Below are positions 29,501-39,317 of a stretch of 64,000 bases of DNA, one piece after another. The notes under the pieces are model-generated. The model saw nothing but the letters and a program-made list of their open reading frames with translations, searched no databases and was not told the DNA's origin. The stretch comes from Microbotryum silenes-acaulis (taxonomy: Eukaryota; Basidiomycota; Microbotryomycetes; Microbotryales; Microbotryaceae). The first letter of the stretch is position 1. Every line of letters begins with the position of its first letter. The stretch is taken from assembly GCA_003665825.1 (NCBI GenBank), contig QPFY01000004.1, positions 992,001-1,056,000 on the forward strand, in the 5' to 3' direction. The position numbers and the translations under genes are program-made.

Positions 29501-31570
29501 CTTGAGGAACGGTTCCAAGACGTCCTTGTTGAACAATCCAAAGTGTTCGAGTGGTAGAGGTGTTGGAAGCGCCTGGATGAAGAGTGTCAATATTCTCGAA
29601 CGGCCGATGAGAGCCGCGGTGCTCGAGCTCGCTCGAATTGTGTTCGACTCGATAGGAGCGGCCGACGATGAAGAGACCTTGCGTCGTTTCTTGGCCTTCC
29701 CCTCCTGTTCCACTTCCACCGCTTCAACGGGTTGAGCCGTTTCTCTCTCCTCGAGAGCTGCTCGTATTCCTTGACTCAATTGCTCGAACGCATCCTTGAC
29801 ACCTAACCTAGGAACGATCCCACCCAATCTCTCCCTCAACGCGTCCAAAAATTCGATCCTCGTCAGGTAGTTGTTGATGCATCCATTGTGCGACGCTTCG
29901 GACCCGACCGCTTGTGAAATGTGATGCAGGAACGGTAAGAGCGTGAACGACTTTGAGTAATGCGAGAGCAAGGTGTGAAGCCATTCCTGTTTTCCTCGGT
30001 GGGTTTGATTCGTCGAGATCGACGTCGTGGAGAGGTACTTGAGCCCTTCCTCGAGTTTGGGACTAACGGCATCGAAGTTCATCCTCGTGACCAAACTCAA
30101 CACCTCGAAGCTGGTATCATCATCGAGCCGATTCGTCGCGCCCAGGACAATCATTTCCAAACACCCCTCCCAACCTTCCTCTTTCCCATCCCGATGCAGA
30201 TCCTGCGTTTCGATCACGGTTAGGACGTCAGACAGACATTTCGTCTTGAGGTGATCTAGCTCCGCTCCCAAATTATTGGTCTTATGAATCCATTGAAGTA
30301 GGTTGAGACAGACGCCTCGTGTCCAAGTTGCGGCGAGGTGACGTCGTTTTGTCAAGGAGTGGAGTTCGAAGGCCGAGCGGGCGGCCGAGGGGGTCGCAAA
30401 GTGGTTCGCTTGGGAGGAGGGCAGCGGGAACAAGACCAAGGCATGGGTTGCAAGAGCGTCAAAGTAGAGTCGGGAAAGAACGGGGATGATCTCGAGGACT
30501 GTGTGACAGATCGAGGTGGTCAGTACGCCACCATGCGTTTCGATACATATAGCAAAGCAAGCTGACCATTCTTCTTCTTCACCTGCGCCTCCGGTCCAAC
30601 TCCATCATGCATTCCCTTCAAAACCGCGAGCAACTCTCCCGCCGCACTCTCCGTCCTGTTCCCATTCTCATCGTAGATCAAGGACGCCGCGCCTCCTGTT
30701 GCGGTAGCGCCATTGACGGTCGATCCACTCGAGGACGAATTGGCATGGTAGGATTCTCGCGCGAGCCCTTTGCGTAGATTCTCGACGTTGAAAAGGGACG
30801 ATTGGAGAGTGCGGAGGAGGGCTTGGTGGAGCGGGGAGGAAGAGCGGAGGAGTTGGATCGTGGGGAGGAAGGATGAAAGGGAAGACAGGGCGTGAGAAGC
30901 GACCTGTGTGGGGCAGCAAAAAGAGATGTGTGAGTTGACATCTCCCGAGAACAGAAGATTTTGACTCGCATGGTCGACGGGGAGTCTCGCGCACCTTTTT
31001 ACTTCCTTTGCCGGCCGAATCAATGATGAGGTTCAAGGATTGAATATAGATTAATCCGAGTTGCTGCCATGGTTCGGTGTCGGGTGCAGCTCGCTGAAGC
31101 ACTTGGATGGACGAGTTGAGGAGCGTCGAGTAGGAATCGAGCGCTTGGTCAATGTTGGTCTTGCGCAGGGCCGAGGTGGACCAATGACTCCACACGGCGG
31201 CGACATGGGACACGAGCTCGACGGCTTGATCGCTTGGAAGATTCTTCACGGAGGGGTAGTGCGTGAGAAAGCTGGTGAGGATGGGCAACGTCGGTGCGGC
31301 GGGCAGCGACAAGGACGAGCTGGTGGAGGTGCCCGTCGAGAGCGAGTCGAGCAGCTGCCACCACTGCGGCGACAAGATCGTCTGATCGACATGCTTGGAT
31401 CGAAGGAAGAGTTCGACGATCCAATCCCGGAGCAATTGACCGAGAGCTGTCGAGGAAGCCGACGAGGACGAGGACGAGGCCAGAGTCGAGTTGATGAGCT
31501 GCAGCTTGTCGCTCAGCGGAGTCGAGGTCGACCGGAGCTGGTAGAACAGCTGTTGGTGATCGACGCCCAT
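26596..31570 (-). CDS. URB2: Urb2/Npa2 family nucleolar pre-60S factor
   Basis: Large helical-repeat protein needed for early 60S pre-ribosome assembly with the Urb1/Npa1 complex. Exons 31570-30995, 30903-30567, 30498-28601, 28523-28228 and 28159-26596 join in phase to about 1556 residues. The sequence is almost entirely alpha-helical and Leu-rich. A nuclear-localisation-like KAKKRRKV lies near the middle. The C-terminal segment (LLRSALQGGWFEVMDAMGKWEREALMKGF then LRRMWKAYEKERY, read from the protein) fits the Urb2/Npa2 C-terminal domain. Start MGVDHQQLFYQLRS is the first ATG facing the divergent promoter of DBP9. Family identity rests mainly on the C-terminal domain and overall architecture. 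Confidence 0.75.
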
Positions 31571-31985
31571 TTTGAGGGGACGGTTGCCGGGGTGAAGAGT
31601 CCAGACGGAGCGCTGAGGAGCTCGAGCTTGAAGAATTGAAGCTCAAGGAAGCGCTGTTCTGCTCCGTTCTGCTCCGTTGTTCGAGCAGAAGCGGCCCGAG
31701 CGCAAGCGCGTGATCGGCTGCGAAGCAATGGGGCCGACGGCTGAGGACGGCTGCGAAGTGCGGAGCTGCTGTGATCGAGCTCGAACGGAGCTGGCTTGAG
31801 CTACCGTCGTCATTATTCCACTTGTACTCCACTCTACGATCCGACTTACTTCCACGCCCACCCCTCAATACTGACAAGCAGTCAGGGAACGTAGTAGCCC
31901 ACAAGGTATTCCCGATCGTGCACACCTCCGCTCCTGAGCCTCCGTCCGTCCCTCCGTCTCCTCGATCGCTCAAGCCCCAGCGACA

Positions 31986-34467
31986 ATGCAGTCGGGCGAG
32001 CCTTCCACCTCGACTTCGACTTCGGTCACGCCCACAATAGCCCCAGCAGTGACCAAGACTTCCCATCAAGCCAAGCCAATCTCGTTCGCCTCACTGGAAC
32101 CGGCGCTGCACCCCTTGTTGCTCCGCTCCTTGGCCGCTTCCCAGTTCCCCGTCGCGACGCCGATCCAAGCCTCGTTGATCCCTTTGGCCATCTCGACCCA
32201 TCGTGATCTCTTGGCCCGAGCACGAACAGGATCGGGCAAGACGATCGCCTACGCCATTCCGATCCTGCATGCTCTGCTCACTCAGCGCGCAGCCAACTCG
32301 TCCTCCTCTTCCGTCAAGGGGACCAAGGCCTTGATCCTCGTTCCGACGAGGGAGTTGGCCGAGCAAGTTCGCGGACAGGTCAACAAGCTCATCCAGGGTC
32401 TGGGGCTTTCGGATGATGATGAGATTGGCCTCATCAATATCGCCGGTGGGGTTGATCCAAAGGCAAACAAGAAGCGAAAAACTGCCAAGAGAGGCGTCGA
32501 GGACAAGTCAGTTTCTTCTCCATCTCGGGTCGGCGCTCTTGCTGGTCACTGATCAAACGTCCACGCTTGCATGTACAGAGTCCAACTCGCGGATCGACCT
32601 TCGATTGTCATTGCGACACCCTCGAGGGCATTGACTCACCTCCGATCTCAGGTCCGTTCAGCTCGGCAACTCGACGTAGACTCACCAATGGGACTGACCC
32701 CCTCCCCACCCATAGACACTTCACCTGGCAGACCTGACTCATCTCGTCATCGACGAAGCCGATCTGATTCTTTCGTACGGCCACTCGTCTGAAGACATTC
32801 GATCAATCCTCAATGGTCCCTGGGGCCTGCCTAAGGTGTACCAATCCTTCTTGATGAGCGCCACCTTGACCGGCCAAGTCGAAGAGTTGAAGGGTATCTT
32901 GTTGAGGAATCCCGTAAGTCTTTGACAGTATTGTTCTCCGAATCGAATTGTTGCTCACGCAGATGCTTTCCCATACTCCTAGATCGTTCTCAAACTCGAA
33001 GACGACGATGACGAGATCGCTAATCTCTCTCAATTCTTCGTTCGGCAAGTCCTCCGCCCGCTTATACCCAGGGCGACGCGCGTTGCTAAACCTCCTACCT
33101 GCTCTCCGCAGCTGCACCGAAGAAGACAAGTTCCTACTCATCTACGTCATCCTCAAACTCCGCCTTATCAAGGGCAAGTGTCTCATCTTCGTCAACAATA
33201 CCGACCGTGGATACCGTCTCAAGCTCTACCTCGAGAAATTCGGTATAAAATCCGGGGTGCTGAACTCGGAGTTGCCGTTCAATTCGAGGTACCATGCCGT
33301 GCAAGAGTTTAACCGAGGGGTGTTTGATTACCTGATCGCGACGGATGAGAGTGGCCTGGAAGGGCACGATCGGGACGGAGCGGCGGATGAGGATCTGGCA
33401 ACGGGTCATATCGAGGCGGAGGGTGAGGGTGCACCAACGTGTGAGTGGCTATGAAGTGCGAGCGCAGAAGGAGAGAAGCAGCTCGTTCTGATCGATCCAA
33501 GTCCTCGTCACTCGCAGTCATCACGACTCAACCTGCCGGTGAAACGACGACGACCGATGCGAGCGCAGGAACCAAGAAGCGCAAGCGCAACACCAAAGAA
33601 GCTTCTGTCAAAGCCTCGACGACTGAATACGGTGTCTCGCGAGGTGTCGATTTCGTCGACGTCGCCTGCGTCATCAATTTCGATCTCCCCTTCTCTTCGC
33701 GATCTTATACCCATCGTGTAGGACGAACGGCCCGAGCAGGGAGGACGGGAACTTCGTTGTCGTTCGTGGTGCCTAAGGAATCGCACGGTCTGAAGAAACA
33801 GAATGACGTTTCGCTCCCTACGGCAATCCGGGACGAAACCGTATTCGCGAGGATTGAGAAAGCTCAAAAGGGGAGGGGCGGGGAGGTCAAGGAGTACAAG
33901 TTCGATCTTAAGCAGGTCGAAGGTTTCAGGTATCGAATGGAGGATGCGTTGAGGAGTGTGACCAAAGCCGCGGTGAGGGAGGCGAGGATCAAGGAGATCA
34001 AGAACGAGGTTGTCAACTCGGACAAGCTGAAGGTCAGTCGTTAGAGCGTGATCCATTTTGCTGAATAGACCGATGCTCATCCTTCTCTTCCCCTTTGTGA
34101 ATTATGACAGGCTCATTTCGAAGACAACCCCAAAGACCTCGCCTTCCTACGCCACGATAAACCCCTATACCCTTCGCGCGTCCAACCTCACCTCAAACAC
34201 GTCCCCTCGTACCTGATGCCCCGAATCGCCGCCGTCGGATCCTCGACCGACCCAGCCGAGGCATTGAACCAAGTCAATACGGGGGGCACGAAACCTTTCG
34301 ATCCTAGTCAATCGAGAGTACCCTTCCACAAAGCGCAGAGAGGGGGAAAGGGGGGGAGGGGTGGAAGGGGCGGTCACGGGGGTAAGGGTAGTGCGGGTCA
34401 GCCGCGACGACAGGACCCGCTCAAGGGGGGCAAGTTTTCGTTTGGGAAGAAGAAGGAGGGCAAGTAG
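31986..34467 (+). CDS. DBP9: DEAD-box ATP-dependent RNA helicase Dbp9
   Basis: Nucleolar RNA helicase in 27S rRNA processing (human DDX56 relative). Exons 31986-32506, 32579-32651, 32716-32913, 32983-33044, 33112-33440, 33518-34032 and 34111-34467 join in phase to 684 residues. Motifs in order: Q-motif with PTPIQ-like [15 protein letters not shown] (motif I), VPTRELAEQ (Ia), the DEAD box in [16 protein letters not shown] (III), [14 protein letters not shown] (IV), GVDFVDV and [10 protein letters not shown] (VI). [18 protein letters not shown] and the LIATDES sequence are typical of Dbp9 specifically. Intron 4 (33045-33111) has a GC-AG border. A Gly/Lys-rich RNA-binding-like tail ([14 protein letters not shown]) ends the protein. 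Confidence 0.93.
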
Positions 34468-34696
34468 GAGGCCCGATTGTGCGCAATAGCCTTTCTCTTT
34501 TCCGGAGCTTGTAATGTTTCCTTGCTCGTAAAAGTGTCGAGAGCGAGACTCATTCCATCGAGGGGTCCGTGCGCCGCAATGAGGGTCGTTGCCAGAAAAG
34601 TTTAAGTGGGTGTGCCCCAGCATTTGCTTTGGTTCTCCTCCTCTCCCCTCCTACCAGCTCGCATTGTCCACTTGAACTCTGATCCGTCTCTCAAAC

Positions 34697-36005
34697 ATGC
34701 CCTCTCCTCCTTCAGCACACAACAGCGTCCTCCCCTCAGCGCTCAACATCCCGCTCTTCAACAAGCTGCGCAACAAACGCATCATACTCGCCTCCGCCTC
34801 CCCTCGCCGTCTCGAGATCCTCAAAGCCTATGGATTGAGTCCAGAAGTGGTCAAGTCGGAATTTCCGGAGGAGTTGAACCATGGTGAATTCGATAACCCG
34901 GGGGATTATACGGTCGCGACGGCGACGGAGAAAGTGAGTTGGAGAAAGGGAGGGAGAGCGGGATGAGGAGAGGTACATGAGTTGGGGTGAAGCTGACATC
35001 CCCTTCTTTGGCGGGTTAGGCTATCGATGTGTATTCCAAGCTGGTGCGAGAATCACCGGACGATCCTCCTGATCTCGTCATCGGAGGTCAGTCACCTCCA
35101 CCCCTTGAATGACATCATCTGCCGGTACCGTACAGTCCGAGAAGCTGAGATCACTGCTCGCGTTTGCTTTCCAACGACTTTTGTACTCGACCGCTCTTGT
35201 TCGTGAATGATGCATCATCAGCGGACACGGTCGTTGTCCTCGGCTCGGAAGCCTCGTATTCGATTCTGGAGAAACCGAGATCCAAGGCGGATCAGATGGG
35301 GATGTTGACCGACTTTAACGGATCCAAAGTCGACGTCATCACCGCTGTAACATTAGGTGGGTAGGAACACCTACATCCCTTTTCACGTCTGATCCGAGTC
35401 GTCCTCATTCAAATGAAGAAGGGATTGGACGGCCGGCTTTTCGCACCTTGGAGTCGGAACTCATCACTCTGTGATACCGCTTCAATCTACTCAGTTCAAC
35501 CCCAACTCGCAAATCCAGGATATTCGCTCCAATCCCTGGTACAATCTACAAAGGTGCACAAGACCGTGTGTCTGGTCTAGACTTAAGTTTTGATCCCGAA
35601 GAGTGATCTGTTGCTTCCCACCCCACATTAGGTCAATTTCGCACACAACTCACCGCAACTGATCAAAGCCTATGTAGAATGCGGCGAAGGGATAGACAGG
35701 TGAGCATTTCATTTCTTCTCTCCAGGGTCAAGCTCGGGGAGAGCCCTGATTGAATTGACACTGACCGACCGCACGTTTTCAGAGCCGGAGGCTTCGCCGT
35801 GCAAGGGTTAGGTGGCATGCTGATCAAAGGCATCGAAGGCGATTACAACAACGTCGTCGGTTTCCCTGGTCAGGTGAGTGTATTCGATGGTCCATGAGTA
35901 GAACCAACGGGAATGAAAGTCTGATCACGGGGTCTGCGTTGACAGGCTTTTTTCGAGTGGCTAGGCACGCTCGCTAATGAAGGGACGTTGTGTGAGATGG
36001 ATTAA
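34697..36005 (+). CDS. Maf/HAM1-like nucleoside triphosphate pyrophosphatase (ASMTL-Maf family)
   Basis: Probably hydrolyses non-canonical or modified dTTP/UTP to the monophosphate plus pyrophosphate. Seven exons join in phase (34697-34933, 35020-35086, 35222-35356, 35495-35553, 35632-35699, 35783-35873, 35946-36005) to 238 residues, the normal Maf length. Landmarks are ILASASPRRLEIL at the start, the EF/FPEEL segment, VIGADTVVVLG, EKPRSKADQMGML, the GEGIDRAGGFAVQGLGG motif, and KGIEGDYNNVVGFPG near the end. These contain the Maf catalytic Arg, Glu, Asp and Lys positions. Cytosolic location is expected. Confidence 0.93.
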
Positions 36006-36337
36006 AGAGTGCAACGTGAATATGCTCCTTGAGCGTTTTTGTGTATAGAGCCTCCGGTGTGATTGTAACATAGCGAAGTCACCTTGCTCGGATGGTCCGT
36101 GCGGTGTTGGAACTCGATGGAAGCTTGCGCCGTGCTTGAGCTTGAGCCCCACTTGCCCCAGCTTGCCACTTGACTCGCTTGACTGCGGTCGCACCCTGTC
36201 GCGTCGTCGTCGCTGTTTGACTTTTGCCCCACCTCGCGTCGACCTCGCCACGGCCTTCGTCCCACCCACCACCACCCCAGCAACTGGCAACACACCTAAC
36301 ATCCCAGCACCACATTCTGCACCTCTGTCAACTCAAG

Positions 36338-37426
36338 ATGACGTCCAATATCCGTCACGAGTGGTCAGTTCTTGCACCTCTCGCATCGCACAGCAGGCAG
36401 CTGGAAGAACAGGAGCACCCGGCCTCAGCCTCATACTACAGCAGCTGACCTCTTGTACTCAGGTACCAAACCACCACCGAGATCGTGCTGTCCGTCTTTA
36501 TCCGCAACGTCAACTCGGAGCAGCTCAAGGTCGATCTCCAACCTCGTTCGGTCAGTCCAGTCGCAAGCTCTAACCGGGGTTTCATACACTCTCACGTGGT
36601 CAACTCACACGTTTAAAGCGTCTAAACGAACTTCTTGGACCACCAGGTCTCGTTGTCGATCCCGCTCGCTACCGGATCCGACGTCGTCTTTGACCTCGAT
36701 CCTTTGGCGCACGAAATCGACACTCAAGCCTTCTCTGTCCGCGTTCTGACGCCCAAGATTGAACTCAAGTTGATCAAGAAGGAACGGGACATCAAATGGG
36801 ACAAGATTGAAGGCGATGACGAGCAGGCGACGACGACGATGGGTGAGTGAAGGCCAAGTTTAAAGCGGAAAAACTTGCACGCAGCCCTTTGCTTATGGAC
36901 CCATGTCGATCTCATTCGAAACGACGATATACCTGTAGGAGCCCCCGTCGAGTCAACACCGACGCATTCGTACCCTTCCTCATCCAAGAAGAAGATCACC
37001 AACTGGGACGCGTTCGTCAAGACGGCCGAAGAGGAAGAATCCGCTCAAGCGAACCAAGAAGGCGCCAAGAGAGACCCCAACGCCGGTGGGGACAAGGCCT
37101 TGAACGAGATGTTCCAAAAATTGTACGAGGGTGCTACGGACGATCAGCGCAGGGCTATGATCAAGAGTTATCAGGAGAGCAATGGAACGGCCTTGAGCAC
37201 CGATTGGAGCGACGTTTCCAAGGTAAACTACTGTGGAGAGAGGTATCGGCCCACAGGGATCGCCTCTCGAGCTCACAATGACTCTTCTTTTCGCTCCTAC
37301 AGCGCACGGTCGAGACCAAGCCTCCAGATGTGAGTTTGACGACGGCATCTAGAATTGGAGTCCACGCGCATGCTGACCGCGCCCATCTCCGCACAGTCCA
37401 TGATCGCCAAGAAGTGGGAGCAATGA
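36338..37426 (+). CDS. SGT1: Sgt1-like HSP90/SKP1 co-chaperone (CS + SGS domains only)
   Basis: Adaptor linking Hsp90 to SCF ubiquitin ligases and kinetochore assembly. Exons 36338-36363, 36463-36550, 36647-36842, 36939-37222, 37303-37329 and 37397-37426 join in phase to 216 residues. The CS domain opens at once with RHEWYQTTTEIVLSVFIRNV and runs to IKWDKIEG. The SGS domain follows (KKKITNWDAFVKTAEEEE, DKALNEMFQKLYEGATDDQR, RAMIKSYQESNGTALSTDW) and the protein ends MIAKKWEQ, as usual for the family. The N-terminal TPR domain of yeast and plant Sgt1 is absent, and the 330 bp upstream has no TPR-coding exon. Confidence 0.9.
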
Positions 37427-38022
37427 AGTGGTTGTTGCCACGATCCAGGTCCCCAAAAAGGTCGATAGCAGCATGGCTTCTCAAACTGCTCTTTCTCTCG
37501 TCCTCCTTCCCGACGATGTCTTTTCTGCCGCTTACATCTAGGCATCTTTTCTCTCTATAAACCTCGCGCAACCCCAAGTTCAGTGCTTCCGTGTATACTA
37601 CTGATAATGAAAGTCGAACGGGAAGTTTAACGCTCCGGAACAATTCAAGATGAAGAACGAAGACGATGCGAGTGGACTGATCAAGGTTTTTCAATCTGAG
37701 GCTAGCCTTTCCAACCGACCTAAGATCTGAGAACTGGCGGGAGAATCGAGATAGACCCCAGATCCCCCGATTATACCATGTAGCTTTGTGAACGATCCTT
37801 GTATTTGGCCCTGTTCAAGCAAAGAAAGTGCCCGTGCGACATTGTTTTATGGTCCGAAAAATGTGGCTCGGGGCGAGTGCTAGCACGCGAGTTTAGGCGA
37901 GACTCGGCGTGGAGCCGAATTGTGAAAGGTTAGCAACACAGGATACAGGAGCATAACTCGATACATCTACGTAGAGAGAAGGTTAGCAAGAAACGAACTC
38001 GAACATAGCACCATTCAAGTGA
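37427..38022. other. Convergent intergenic region
   Basis: About 600 bp between the SGT1 stop and the stop of the minus-strand hydrolase. No gene recognised; some AT-rich stretches near 37920-38020. Confidence 0.45.
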
Positions 38023-39014
38023 TCACATCGAGTCCTCCATCCCAACGGCTCCCTTCATGCCCAACGCGTAGATCGCGTCGGCGAGCTCACGATCCTCGAC
38101 CGAGGCGAGCTTGGGCTGCCACTTCTTTTCAGGGTGAAGGAACAGGAAACCGTCGTCGGTGTCGCACTCGGTGCCGTACTCGGGGACGGTTCCATCGAGG
38201 AAGTCGCTGCGGATCAGCTTGGCGGTACACAGAGAGGGGTGAGCCGAGGAGCAATGCCCGAGACTGTGCAAGATCGGGACCGCGGGAGGCAGACCATCAT
38301 TAGTCTGAGTGTCTTCATCCGGAATGCTCAGATTGAAACCTTAAATCTACCCTTTACGTTGAACGACGAAAGTCGCCGAGTCTTTGCCAAAGCCATCGGC
38401 CATCTTGCGCGCCGAAATCTCCGGCGTGACGGGGTCGAATTCCATCGAGAAGAAGACCACCGGGTGGTTCGTCTTCTTGAGCCCGGTTTCGACGGTCCAA
38501 GGTCCACGGTAAACCTCCCTCGCCTTGGACGACCACAGTCGACAAGCCCCGACCCATTGGGCCCAGTGAGCACCCGAGGGTGAAATGTCCGCGATGGACT
38601 GGGCGTAGGATGCCATCGAGGCGGGGTCCGAGAGCGTCTGGGCGACGGCAGGGTCTGTGTCGGAGCAAATGATGGGCTGGAAGCCGAAGGGACGTGGCGG
38701 TTCAGACGGATACGACCCACATCAGATCTAGAACTCCTCACTTACAGATGAGCTCCAGAAGGAATCGATCGATTTGCGATGGAAGAGATTGTCTGACGAG
38801 TCGGTGCGCGCCAATTTGTCATTCTCCGCGTTGGCGAGCTCGAAAAGGGCCGTCCCTTTACCCTTGATCAGATCATCGAGAGCTTCCGCAAACACGGGCC
38901 ACGACTTGGGGGCGTAGAGTGCGGTCCAAATTTTGTAGTGGACTTGCGCGGCGCGAACCACACCGGGTCCGTACTTGGACGAACCGACAATCACGGGCTC
39001 AGCATTGAGACCTA

Positions 39015-39019
39015 GAATC
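39015..39019 (+). repeat. Target-site duplication GAATC (left copy)
   Basis: The same 5 bp flank the outer ends of both LTRs (here and 43519-43523). Removing the element plus one copy restores the hydrolase reading frame (KLIL then GLNAEPV). Confidence 0.9.
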
Positions 39020-39304
39020 TTTTGGGAACCTGAAGCCGAGGCACGAGATATGTAAGTACGAGAGCCGAAGATGATAGTAAAGATAGTTTGAGGTATTGCA
39101 GAGTAACTAACCTGAAGCCGAGGCACGAGATACGTAAGTACGAGAGCCGAAGATGATAGTAAAGATAGTTGGAGAAAGAAGAGAGGCGCTAAGGGAGCGC
39201 GCGCGAGGCAGGCACGAGCCGCGCGAGGGGACTAATATCAACAACTAGTAACTATTTATAATCAGGAAGACAAGTGGGATGAAACAGCAATATACACTCT
39301 GACA
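39020..39304 (-). repeat. 3' LTR (285 bp) with 82-bp internal duplication
   Basis: On the minus strand it starts TGTCAGAG and ends CCCAAAA. It matches the 203-bp 5' LTR except that about 61 bp near its 3' end occur twice (first copy starting at 39029, second at 39111), separated by a 21-nt filler at about 39090-39110. Confidence 0.9.
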
Positions 39305-39314
39305 CCCCCCCGTG
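39305..39314 (-). promoter_or_regulatory. Polypurine tract of the copia element
   Basis: On the minus strand GCACGGGGGGG lies directly before the 3' LTR start TGTCAG, the place and composition expected for the plus-strand DNA primer. Confidence 0.75.
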
Positions 39315-39317
39315 CTG

